NCBI GenBank assembly: GCA_947373105.1
Contig: CANBWK010000017.1
Location: 1-36,693 of the forward strand
Reading direction: 5' to 3'
From: Comamonadaceae bacterium
GTDB lineage: Bacteria; Pseudomonadota; Gammaproteobacteria; Burkholderiales; Burkholderiaceae_C
Length of the DNA stretch: 36,693 nucleotides
Both the position numbers and the translations under genes were made by a program. The notes below the pieces were generated by a model, which saw nothing but the letters and a program-made list of their open reading frames with translations, was not told the DNA's origin and made no database searches. Each line of letters opens with the position of its first letter. The stretch's first letter is position 1. Shown piece by piece: positions 24,972 through 32,815 of this stretch.

Positions 24972-26618
24972 TTGATTGACCACAACGTGTCTGCCCAACT
25001 AGTCCTGTCTTTAAGTGCCATTGCACTCGCTCTGCCTTTTGTCAAAAAACGTTTGGAACTGTCATTGGCAAAACACCCTTCACTGACTGGCCATTCCCGA
25101 ATGGCCAAGCGGGTGGTTTCATGGCTGCCAGGCTATGGGTTCAATGAGGATCAATTTTTCAATTGCGATGGTGCCTCCAACGCCACAGCCCAAGAACGGC
25201 GAAAAGCTTTTTATGTCCTATCAGAAACACTGCAAAATCGACACCCCAAAAGCATTGCCTTAACGGCGCAGGCGCGTGAAGGTATTGCCGATTTGCAATT
25301 TACCGGTGCTTACCGTGTCCCTTTTCAGTTCAGTCCCATGGTGCGACAACATTTGAAAGTTGGTGCTTTTATACAGTCTGCTGATGGCGTCTGTGTGACA
25401 GACTTGGATGGACAGCGTTTTTACGATTTAACAGGCTCTTACGGCGTAAATGTGTTTGGCGCAGACTTTTACAAGGACTGCATGCGCGAAGGTTCTGCCA
25501 AGGTGGAGTCGGTGGGCGCTACCTTGGGGGCTTACCACCCCTGTGTTGAAACCAATGTCGCAAAACTCAAGTCTATTTCGGGTCTGGATGAAGTGTCTTT
25601 CCATATGTCCGGTACAGAAGCTGTGATGCAAGCCGTGCGTTTGGCAAGGTACCACACGCGCAGGAAAAATTTAGTGCGCTTTTGCGGCGCATACCATGGT
25701 TGGTGGGAGGATGTGCAGCCCGGCCCTGGCAATCCGATGCCGCCCCGGGAAACCTATACCCTGCGTGACATGCATGAACGCAGCCTTCATGTGCTGCGTA
25801 CCCGAAAGGACATCGCTTGTGTCTTGATCAACCCCTTGCAGGCGCTGCATTTGAACCAAGGCGCCCCGGGTGACTCATCCTTGGTGGACAGCAGCAGGTC
25901 TGCGGCGTATGACCGTGCGGTTTATACAGAATGGTTAAAGGCGCTTAGGCAAGTCTGTACCGAGCGCGGCATCGTATTGATTTTTGATGAAGTGTTTTTA
26001 GGTTTCAGGTTGGCCAAAGGCGGCGCACAAGCCTATTTTGGAGTGCAAGCCGATATGGTGACCTATGGCAAGACTTTAGGCGGCGGCTTTCCAGTGGGTG
26101 TCGTGTGTGGTCGTGCTGATTTGATGAAGCGGTTTCGATCAGAAAGACCCGCAGACATTTGCTTTGCCCGTGGTACTTTCAACGCACACCCTCATGTGAT
26201 GGGAGCCATGTCGGTCTTTTTAGAAAAAATTGATTCACCAGAAATTGAGTCCATTTATCACAACCTGGATGCCCGCTGGGATACGCGTCGTGAATTGTTC
26301 AATACCACCATGGCGAAACATGATTTACCCCTGCGTGCAGCCAACATGTCAAGCGTTTGGAGTTTGTTTTATAAGGAGCCAAGTCGTTATAACTGGTTGC
26401 TTCAATACTACCTGCGTGCACACGGTTTGGCTTTGAGTTGGGTAGGAACCGGGCGATTGATCTTTAGCTTGAATTATTCTGACGAAGATTTTCAAGCGGT
26501 TTTAGATCGATTTGTCGCTGCTTGCAAGGACATGAATGCGGGTGGCTGGTGGCAGCCAGGTTTGGTGTCTACCAACAAGTCAATCCGCAGACGAATTTTC
26601 AAAGAAATGTGGGCGTAA
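24972..26618 (+). CDS. Class III PLP-dependent aminotransferase (glutamate-1-semialdehyde mutase-like) with N-terminal extension
   Basis: About 548 residues, longer than glutamate-1-semialdehyde aminomutases (~430). The first ~110 residues hold a hydrophobic segment (LVLSLSAIALALPFV) and a basic stretch. The fold-type I domain follows: DLTGSYGVNVFG, HMSGTEAVMQAVRLAR, FCGAYHGWW, LIFDEVFLGFRL, and the PLP lysine about residue 367 in TYGKTLGGGFPVG. The start is uncertain: TTG 24972 has AAGGG 11 bases upstream, GTG 24987 is possible, and ATG 24909 would overlap the start of the divergent psd gene. Context (psd, GT4, LplT, Ugd) suggests a lipid or cell-envelope amino-transfer reaction rather than haem synthesis, but the substrate is unknown. 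Confidence 0.85.
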   Translation: MIDHNVSAQLVLSLSAIALALPFVKKRLELSLAKHPSLTGHSRMAKRVVSWLPGYGFNEDQFFNCDGASNATAQERRKAFYVLSETLQNRHPKSIALTAQAREGIADLQFTGAYRVPFQFSPMVRQHLKVGAFIQSADGVCVTDLDGQRFYDLTGSYGVNVFGADFYKDCMREGSAKVESVGATLGAYHPCVETNVAKLKSISGLDEVSFHMSGTEAVMQAVRLARYHTRRKNLVRFCGAYHGWWEDVQPGPGNPMPPRETYTLRDMHERSLHVLRTRKDIACVLINPLQALHLNQGAPGDSSLVDSSRSAAYDRAVYTEWLKALRQVCTERGIVLIFDEVFLGFRLAKGGAQAYFGVQADMVTYGKTLGGGFPVGVVCGRADLMKRFRSERPADICFARGTFNAHPHVMGAMSVFLEKIDSPEIESIYHNLDARWDTRRELFNTTMAKHDLPLRAANMSSVWSLFYKEPSRYNWLLQYYLRAHGLALSWVGTGRLIFSLNYSDEDFQAVLDRFVAACKDMNAGGWWQPGLVSTNKSIRRRIFKEMWA

Positions 26619-26620
26619 GC

Positions 26621-26653
26621 AAAAAAAATATGCACCCTCAGGTGCATATTTTG
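26621..26653. terminator. Bidirectional Rho-independent terminator
   Basis: A perfect 10-bp stem (AATATGCACC / GGTGCATATT) with a CTCA loop, preceded by a run of A and followed by TTTTG, between the convergent aminotransferase and the gene at 26671. It can serve both strands. Confidence 0.88.
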
Positions 26654-26670
26654 TGATCTCAGTAGCTTGT

Positions 26671-27279
26671 TCAGTGGTACATCTGCTTGGGGTTGTTGTC
26701 GATTAATTCGCCACGCATCAGGTACAGCGGTGCTTTGTGATAGAGCACGATGTCATGAAAGGGGTCTGTCAAAATTTTGGTCATCCAGACCAGGCCTGTT
26801 TGAATATCTTTGATGAAAAACAAATGTAGGGTTCTGAATAACAAACCGGCTATGCCCAGCAACAGCCATGCAGCACCGATTTGACGGGTTAATTCGGTCC
26901 AGGTCTCCCAGGTGTCGACCATGCCAAACAAGCCGGGTTGCGCGTACAAGGCCAAAGGCAAGGCGGCCCATATAGCCAATAAAACAATTTTTCGATTCAG
27001 GTTGTAGCCCACTTTAATTTTTTCTTTGTATTCCTGTGAAGCTTGGTTGACTTCGTCGTATCCCAACGGCTCAAAAAAGAAGTGGCCCGATTGGCGAGTG
27101 GTCATGGAAATCAGCCAAGCGATGAGTGCAGAGATCACAGGGTCAATGAAAAGCATGGCATAAGCGACCACAAAGCTGATGGCGCTGATTAAATGCAAGC
27201 TTTGATTGATGCGACTGTGGTGGTAGTAGCGGTGGTCATCAAAGCGTTGGGTTTTTAATGCTTCAAAAAAATTACGCAT
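26671..27279 (-). CDS. Small integral membrane protein, weakly Mpo1/DUF962-like
   Basis: 202 residues with about four membrane helices (LHLISAISFVVAYAMLFI, VISALIAWLISM, IVLLAIWAALPLALYA, AAWLLLGIAGLLFRTLHLFF). The N-terminal HHSRINQSLHLI and the GHFFFEP after the second helix resemble the His-containing motifs of Mpo1/DUF962 lipid oxygenases, but the match is by eye and tentative. GAGG lies seven bases before the ATG. A good Pho box (27359-27376) lies 80 bases upstream. It stands next to a GT4 glycosyltransferase and convergent to an aminotransferase, so a role in membrane lipid chemistry under phosphate stress is plausible (inference). Confidence 0.75.
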   Translation of the reverse strand: MRNFFEALKTQRFDDHRYYHHSRINQSLHLISAISFVVAYAMLFIDPVISALIAWLISMTTRQSGHFFFEPLGYDEVNQASQEYKEKIKVGYNLNRKIVLLAIWAALPLALYAQPGLFGMVDTWETWTELTRQIGAAWLLLGIAGLLFRTLHLFFIKDIQTGLVWMTKILTDPFHDIVLYHKAPLYLMRGELIDNNPKQMYH

Positions 27280-27358
27280 GTAGGATCCTCAGAGGTCAAT
27301 AGGCATCAAATGAAATGAATGCAAAGTCACTTGCATGGGGTTATGGTGATGGGCTTTG

Positions 27359-27376
27359 ATGAAATTTAAATGACAA
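27359..27376 (-). promoter_or_regulatory. Pho box upstream of the small membrane protein gene
   Basis: On the minus strand TTGTCAT-TTAA-ATTTCAT: 7-4-7 layout with a single mismatch in each unit against CTGTCAT/CTTTCAT. A -10-like CATAAC follows after about 13 bases. It directs transcription toward the gene at 27279. Confidence 0.7.
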
Positions 27377-27383
27377 GAACCTG

Positions 27384-27401
27384 ATGTCACTGAAAATTCA
27401 T
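27384..27401 (+). promoter_or_regulatory. Weak second Pho-box-like site facing the glycosyltransferase
   Basis: ATGTCAC-TGAA-AATTCAT has the right spacing but two mismatches per unit. TTAATT at 27417-27422 is 15 bases downstream, too far for the usual arrangement. It may assist the stronger site at 27427. Confidence 0.35.
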
Positions 27402-27426
27402 TGAGTTTTTGAGCGGTTAATTCAAT

Positions 27427-27460
27427 ATGTCACACAGCTGTTATCAAAACAGGTGAATAT
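27427..27460 (+). promoter_or_regulatory. Pho box plus -10-like hexamer upstream of the GT4 glycosyltransferase
   Basis: ATGTCAC-ACAG-CTGTTAT (27427-27444) has the 7-4-7 layout, the second unit one mismatch from consensus. GAATAT (27455-27460) follows after exactly ten bases. Transcription would then begin at about 27467, which is the first ATG of the glycosyltransferase. Confidence 0.6.
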
Positions 27461-27466
27461 TGTTGC

Positions 27467-28708
27467 ATGGACATAAATGCCGAAAACCCCATAGTTGTCG
27501 AAGATTTTCCAGCCTTCAGGCCTTCTTTGCGCATAGCTGTCGTGACTGAAACTTGGCCGCCAGAAGTCAACGGCGTGGCCGTGACTTTGGCTAAATTGGT
27601 ACAAGGTTTGTGCCGTAGGAACCATGATGTCCAATTGGTTCGTCCGAAGCAAGTCAAAAATGAAATTCCCCTGCACAATTTAGGCTTTGAAGAAGTGCTG
27701 ATGCGTGGCATGCCTATTCCTCGGTATCCGGAATTGAAATTGGGTTTGCCAAGCAAAAAAAATTTGGTAAAGGCTTGGACCTTGCGGCGGCCAGATGTTG
27801 TGCACATCGCAACCGAAGGGCCTCTGGGGTGGTCCGCTTTACAAGCTGCAAAGGTCTTGAAGTTGCCTGTCACTTCAGATTTCAGGACGAATTTTCACAG
27901 TTACAGCCAGCACTACGGTGTGGGGTGGTTGCGTAAACCCATCGTGGCTTATTTGCGTAAATTCCACAATGCCACCGGATGCACCATGGTGCCCACCCAA
28001 GCTTTAAAAAATGAATTAGCCCAGCATGGTTTTATAAATTTGAAAGTGGTGGCAAGAGGTGTCGATACAGCATTGTTCAACCCCTTGCGACGCAGTCCTG
28101 AATTACGCTCTCAATGGAATGCGGATTCCGAGACGGTGGTGTTAATTTCAGTTGGCAGGCTGGCGCTGGAAAAGAATTTGGGTCAGGTTATGGCCTGCTA
28201 TGAGTCCCTCAAAAGTGCTGGTGCCAAAGTCAAATTGGTTTTGGTGGGCGACGGGCCCTTGCGCGAGACTATTTCGCAACGTTGCCCTGATGCTATTTTT
28301 GCGGGCATGCTATCGCACGATACATTGGCCACCTATTACGCCAGTGCAGACTTGTTTTTGTTCCCGAGTTTGACGGAGACTTTTGGTAATGTCACTGTAG
28401 AGGCCTTGGCCAGCGGTTTACCTGTATTGGCATTTAATTGCGCCGCTGCAACCGATTGGGTCAAACAGGGTGTCAATGGTTGGTTGGTTTCAGAGTCTGA
28501 GCCAGAGTCGTATGTTTCGACCGCATTGAAGGTGGCCATGAACCCGGAATTATTGACCCAAGTGGCGGGTACGACGAGATCACAGGTCAGTCAACTGGAC
28601 TGGGATCAAATATCGGAGCAGGTGGAAGACGTTTTCGCAAAAGCCATACAAAGCTTTGATCAACCCACTTCCAGGTTGCGCCAACTCCTTGGAAAAATCA
28701 AGCCTTAA
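27467..28708 (+). CDS. GT4-family glycosyltransferase, probable diacylglycerol glycosyltransferase
   Basis: Glycosyltransferase of 413 residues with a GT-B fold. N-terminal domain: LRIAVVTETWPPEVNGVAVT, the opening typical of the SqdX/MgtA/Agt-like GT4 group, and FRTNFHSYSQHYGV. C-terminal donor domain: ISVGRLALEKNL, LVLVGDGPLRE, FLFPSLTETFGNVTVEALASGLPV with the EX7E glutamates. Members of this group glycosylate diacylglycerol or related lipids. A Pho box, nearby ugd (UDP-glucuronate) and lplT support phosphorus-free glycolipid synthesis (inference). Start uncertain: ATG 27467 would be almost leaderless from the predicted Pho promoter; TTG 27527, preceded by CAGG and matching the usual family start RIAVVTE, is a good alternative. 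Its 3' end overlaps lplT by 11 bases. Confidence 0.88.
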   Translation: MDINAENPIVVEDFPAFRPSLRIAVVTETWPPEVNGVAVTLAKLVQGLCRRNHDVQLVRPKQVKNEIPLHNLGFEEVLMRGMPIPRYPELKLGLPSKKNLVKAWTLRRPDVVHIATEGPLGWSALQAAKVLKLPVTSDFRTNFHSYSQHYGVGWLRKPIVAYLRKFHNATGCTMVPTQALKNELAQHGFINLKVVARGVDTALFNPLRRSPELRSQWNADSETVVLISVGRLALEKNLGQVMACYESLKSAGAKVKLVLVGDGPLRETISQRCPDAIFAGMLSHDTLATYYASADLFLFPSLTETFGNVTVEALASGLPVLAFNCAAATDWVKQGVNGWLVSESEPESYVSTALKVAMNPELLTQVAGTTRSQVSQLDWDQISEQVEDVFAKAIQSFDQPTSRLRQLLGKIKP

Positions 28709-29933
28709 CTCTTTTGAGATGGATCCAAGTCAAGCAAGCCATGCCCAAGGACATGGCAATGCCCAAAACACTCATCACAATGCTCAATGGCATCTGGATG
28801 GCCAACATCAAACTGTAAACACCCAGCATGACAAGCACACTCGCATTTTCATTGAAGCCTTGTACTGCAATCGAGCGGCCTGCAGTTAAAAGTTCGTACC
28901 CCCTGTGCTGAAGCAGAGCGTTCATCGGGACCATTAAAACGCCACCTGCAAAACCAATGCACAACATCAAGGGTATGGCGACTGACAGTGAATTTGAAAA
29001 TGCTATAGCGGGTAATAAAAATCCAAGCAAGATACCCAAAGGCAAGACTTTTTCTGCAAACTCTAAGCGAATCCAATAGCCTGCTGCAGCCGCGCCTGCG
29101 ATGACTCCAAATGCAACAACCGCTTGCAAGTACGCGCCTTGCTCCAAAGGCATATTCAAGGTTTGCTGCGCCCAAAGTAATACTGCAAATTGGATCACTG
29201 CGCCGACGCCCCAAAATAAGGTGGTCACAGACAAAGACAGACATCCAATGCGGTCTTGCCAGAGAATGCGGTTGCTTTGCCTAAAATCTCGCAGCAAATC
29301 CATAGGCATCAAGCTGCGTTGCGCATAGTCTGCATTGCTGGATGGAATGCCCCAATTCAATAGTGCTGCAACAACATAAATGCCCATGACAGTGAACAGT
29401 GGGCCTGCCAACTGTGTTTTTAGCGAAAGCGCCAAGCCGCTCACAATGAATTCATTGAGGAATACCATCACGGTAGCACCTTTGAGACTGAGCAAGACTC
29501 CTCCACTGGCAGTACCTAATATGACGGCCAGTACAACTGTCACTTCAAGCCATCCATTGGCCCTCACCAGTTGGTGTTGTGGTACCGTCTCTGTAACTAA
29601 CCCATATTTGGCGGGTGCATAAGCGGATGCGGCCAAACCGACCAAGGCAAATGCCAACACAGGATGCAAACCGGAAAAGAAGCAGCTCACCGCCAAGAGC
29701 TTCAGACCATTCATGGTGGCCATCAAGCGCGATTTGGACACGGCGTCGGCCAAAGGGCCTAGAGCAGGTGCCATGAATACATAGGACAGTGTGAAGGCAA
29801 ATTTGAGCAAAGGCGCCCACCAGCCGGGGTAGCCTTGTTCGTGCAGAAATGCAATACCTAAAATCAGCAATGCATTGTCTGCCAACCCTGATGCGAATTG
29901 CGCGCAGATCAGGAAGAAAAAGCCTTTTGGCAT
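28698..29933 (-). CDS. lplT: LplT-like lysophospholipid transporter (MFS)
   Basis: Major facilitator of 411 residues that would flip lysophospholipids across the inner membrane for re-acylation. The N-terminus matches the LplT pattern: CAQFASGLADNALLILGIAFL, FAFTLSYVFMAPALGPLADA, MNGLKLLAV, VGLAASAYAPAKYGLVTE, LVRANGWLEVTVVLAVILGT. About twelve hydrophobic segments are visible. It begins four bases after the ugd stop, so the two are one operon. In E. coli lplT is usually paired with the acyltransferase aas; no acyltransferase is present here. Pairing with ugd behind a Pho box suggests handling of lysolipids during membrane lipid turnover (inference). Its 3' end overlaps the convergent glycosyltransferase by 11 bases. 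Confidence 0.9.
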   Translation of the reverse strand: MPKGFFFLICAQFASGLADNALLILGIAFLHEQGYPGWWAPLLKFAFTLSYVFMAPALGPLADAVSKSRLMATMNGLKLLAVSCFFSGLHPVLAFALVGLAASAYAPAKYGLVTETVPQHQLVRANGWLEVTVVLAVILGTASGGVLLSLKGATVMVFLNEFIVSGLALSLKTQLAGPLFTVMGIYVVAALLNWGIPSSNADYAQRSLMPMDLLRDFRQSNRILWQDRIGCLSLSVTTLFWGVGAVIQFAVLLWAQQTLNMPLEQGAYLQAVVAFGVIAGAAAAGYWIRLEFAEKVLPLGILLGFLLPAIAFSNSLSVAIPLMLCIGFAGGVLMVPMNALLQHRGYELLTAGRSIAVQGFNENASVLVMLGVYSLMLAIQMPLSIVMSVLGIAMSLGMACLTWIHLKRVKA

Positions 29934-29937
29934 GCCG

Positions 29938-31368
29938 TTAAGCGACAGGCTCTAATTGAACGTTTTGGTCAGAAATCGTTTCATCGAGCATGTGCAATGC
30001 CAGGCCGTTTCTCCGGCCGATGCCCTGGTAGGCGAATCCCATATTTTCTAAAAGTTGGGGGTCGTAAAGATTGCGCCCGTCTAATATCAATGGTCGCTGC
30101 ATATGTGTCATGAGTGCAGCAAAGTCGGGGTGATGAAATGTCTTCCATTCGGTCACAATTAACAGTGCATGGGCTTGTTCAGTTGCCTGCATGGCGGAGT
30201 CGACGATTTGCAGTCGTGACAAGGCTTCTGGGTGTTCCATTAGATCCAGGCGTAAAGCCTGGGAGGCCTCATGCGATGCTACAGGGTCGAAAGCACTGAT
30301 ATGCGCGCCACGCAAAAGCAAATTTTTAATGATGACGCGACTTGGCGCTTCGCGCATGTCGTCTGTGTTCGGTTTGAATGCAAGTCCCCATATCGCGAAT
30401 TTAAGTCCTGTCAGGTCATTGCCAAAGTACTGCAATGTGCGGTGAAGCAAGACGGTTTTTTGAGAGTCGTTAACTTGTTCAACAGCCGTCACCACTTTCA
30501 TTTGACTTCCGCAATCCAGCGCTGTTTGAATCAGTGCGCGCGTATCCTTTGGAAAGCAACTTCCGCCATAGCCCGTTCCTGCATACAAAAAACCATGACC
30601 AATACGTTGGTCTGCACCAATTCCTCTTCGCACGCAATCGACATCAGCACCCAGTAAATCTGACAAATTAGCGATTTCATTCATGAACGATATGCGGGTC
30701 GCTAACATGGCATTGGCTGCATATTTCGTTAATTCTGCGCTGCGAACATCCATCCACAATGTTCTTGCATGATGCCTGTTAAAGCTGGCGTACAGCTGCT
30801 CCATTTTTTGATGTGCTACAACATAATTTTCACCTGAGTCCAAACCTATCACAATGCGGTCTGGTCGCATGAAATCGTCTATTGCCGCGCCTTCTTTTAA
30901 AAATTCTGGATTTGAAATGACCTCAAACAGATTGTCTTGAATCCCTCGTTTGTCCAACTCTGTGTGAATTGCATCGTGCACGCGGTAGGCCGTTCCTACG
31001 GGTACCGTTGATTTATTGACGACTACTTTGAAATTTTTAAGGTGACGACCAATTTGACCAGCCACTGCCAATACATGCTGCAAATCAGCCGATCCGTCTT
31101 CTTGGGATGGCGTACCGACTGCAATAAAAATGATATCGCCGTGATCTACAGCGTGCGCCATTTCGCTTGTGAAATGGATTCGACCTTCGGCACGGTTACG
31201 CGCCATCATTTCTTTCAGTCCTGGCTCAAAAATCGGAATTCCTGCCGCATTCAGTAAGGCAATTTTTTCAGGGTTGTTGTCCACGCAAAGTACCTGGTTA
31301 CCTAACTCAGCCAGGCAAGCCCCTGTGACAAGTCCTACATAACCCGCACCTACAACTGTAATTTTCAT
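29938..31368 (-). CDS. ugd: UDP-glucose 6-dehydrogenase
   Basis: Cytoplasmic NAD-dependent enzyme oxidising UDP-glucose to UDP-glucuronate, 476 residues. N-terminal Rossmann motif [12 protein letters not shown], family stretches [30 protein letters not shown], and the catalytic Cys271 in [13 protein letters not shown]-terminal [26 protein letters not shown] precedes the ATG by a few bases. It is the first gene of an operon with lplT and has a repeated Pho box 49-77 bases upstream. Such regulation fits UDP-glucuronate supply for glucuronosyl lipids under phosphate limitation; capsule or exopolysaccharide synthesis is the usual alternative, but no such genes are seen here. Confidence 0.95.
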   Translation of the reverse strand: MKITVVGAGYVGLVTGACLAELGNQVLCVDNNPEKIALLNAAGIPIFEPGLKEMMARNRAEGRIHFTSEMAHAVDHGDIIFIAVGTPSQEDGSADLQHVLAVAGQIGRHLKNFKVVVNKSTVPVGTAYRVHDAIHTELDKRGIQDNLFEVISNPEFLKEGAAIDDFMRPDRIVIGLDSGENYVVAHQKMEQLYASFNRHHARTLWMDVRSAELTKYAANAMLATRISFMNEIANLSDLLGADVDCVRRGIGADQRIGHGFLYAGTGYGGSCFPKDTRALIQTALDCGSQMKVVTAVEQVNDSQKTVLLHRTLQYFGNDLTGLKFAIWGLAFKPNTDDMREAPSRVIIKNLLLRGAHISAFDPVASHEASQALRLDLMEHPEALSRLQIVDSAMQATEQAHALLIVTEWKTFHHPDFAALMTHMQRPLILDGRNLYDPQLLENMGFAYQGIGRRNGLALHMLDETISDQNVQLEPVA

Positions 31369-31416
31369 AAGTCACCTTTAGGTTGACTCATTCTGAAAAT
31401 TTAGCGTGTCTTTTTA

Positions 31417-31445
31417 GTGAAGTTTGGATGAAATTTTCATGACTT
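31417..31445 (-). promoter_or_regulatory. Three-unit Pho box upstream of ugd-lplT
   Basis: On the minus strand AAGTCAT, ATTTCAT and ACTTCAC are each separated by 4 bases (GAAA, CCAA), giving an 11-base period as in extended PhoB sites. A -10-like TAAAAA follows the first pair after 11 bases. ugd starts 49 bases downstream. The upstream unit touches the stop codon of the MATE gene. Confidence 0.7.
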
Positions 31446-32815
31446 TATGTGCCCAATTGGGGCAATGTCGTCCTGTTTTTTTTCGCGGCTTGGTAAATTA
31501 ACCCCATGAATAAGAACATGACTACTCCCAACGCTGCGCACGATGTTATCCAGAAGCTACTGGCTTGTCGCAAGGCGGGCCATGACGTCATACCTTCGTA
31601 AGCCCATAAATAGCCGCCACCCAGTCCGACACCCCACAGCATGATGCTGTAAATGAGCAAGGGACCGAGTGTGATTCGAAAGCAGCGCAGCAAGAAGGCG
31701 CATACGGTTTGAATGGCATCAAAAAAATGGTAAAGAGCCACCCAGCCTAACAAGCCGATGGCAATTAAAGCCACATCAGCGTCTCGCGTGAAAGCCTTTG
31801 TGAGCACCTCTTTACCGAGCCACAAAGCTGCGCAGCAAACGACGGCGGTGGCTGCGCTCAAGACAAGTCCATTGGCTGTGGCACGTCGGACTTGATCGGG
31901 TTGATTCGCCCCGAGCCAAAACCCCACCCGTGAACTGCTGGCGATACCCAAGGCCAAGGGAATCATGTACAAAACGCCGGCCGCTGTCGCTGCAATCTGG
32001 TGACCGGCAGAGGCTGCAACGCCCATGCGTGCAATGAACAAGGCCATCAAGGTGAAGGAAGTGATTTCGACCATGATGGACAGTCCGGCAGGGACCCCTT
32101 GCCGAAGAAATTTAGCCAAGGTTCCAAAGTCAAGGCGCTCCATGGGCCGCCACAGTTCGTAAACTCGATACACCGCCTGAGTTCGCAGGAGGTACAAACC
32201 CATGGACAGCATCAGGCAATTCACGATGAGAGTGGCCACTGCGCAGCCCACAGCCCCTTGCGCAGGAAGACCGAGAACGCCAAAGGTCAGGGCCATTGAA
32301 AGGGGGATCTTGACACCCAGGGCAGCTATTTGCAGCCAAGTGACCAGGCGAGGCATGCCCAAGCTTTGGTTGAGCGTGCTGTACATGCGAAAGAGCAAGG
32401 AGGGTGCAAGGGCCCAGGCCAGCACATGCAAATAGCGGCGTACTTCATCCCGCAAAATTTCAGGCACTTGAGTCCATTCCAGCCAGGGGTCTGGAAATAG
32501 CAAGGCTATTACACCCAGTGCAATAGCTGCGGTGCAAAGGTACAAGGCTTGCCGCACAGATCGGCCCAATGCTGTAAATTGTTCTGCACCGCGCAATTGA
32601 GCCCATACCGGAAGCAGGGCTTGCATCATGCCGTTCAGGGCCACATAAATGCTGATGTAAATGGACGAGCCGATCGACAAGGCGGCTAAGGAGGCTTGTG
32701 AGTAGTGTCCTGCGATCAAGGTGTCGGCCACACTGAAAGCCACGATCGCCATTTGTCCAGCCAATACAGTACCCGCGTGTCGAACAATAACCCCGGTTTC
32801 AGAAGAACCGCTCAA
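31445..32815 (-). CDS. MATE-family efflux transporter
   Basis: Inner-membrane cation-coupled multidrug/toxin extruder, 456 residues, about twelve membrane segments in two similar halves (VLAGQMAIVAFSVADTLIAGHYSQASLAA, GVPAGLSIMVEITSFTLMALFIARMG, AGHQIAATAAGVLYMIPLALGIASSSRVGFWLG). The start is TTG at 32815, overlapping the stop of the upstream membrane protein (TTGA). No ATG fits before the first helix. It forms an operon with the gene at 32812-34509. The substrate is unknown. No Pho box controls it, and it appears to lie outside the phosphate island. Confidence 0.9.
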   Translation of the reverse strand: MSGSSETGVIVRHAGTVLAGQMAIVAFSVADTLIAGHYSQASLAALSIGSSIYISIYVALNGMMQALLPVWAQLRGAEQFTALGRSVRQALYLCTAAIALGVIALLFPDPWLEWTQVPEILRDEVRRYLHVLAWALAPSLLFRMYSTLNQSLGMPRLVTWLQIAALGVKIPLSMALTFGVLGLPAQGAVGCAVATLIVNCLMLSMGLYLLRTQAVYRVYELWRPMERLDFGTLAKFLRQGVPAGLSIMVEITSFTLMALFIARMGVAASAGHQIAATAAGVLYMIPLALGIASSSRVGFWLGANQPDQVRRATANGLVLSAATAVVCCAALWLGKEVLTKAFTRDADVALIAIGLLGWVALYHFFDAIQTVCAFLLRCFRITLGPLLIYSIMLWGVGLGGGYLWAYEGMTSWPALRQASSFWITSCAALGVVMFLFMGLIYQAAKKNRTTLPQLGT

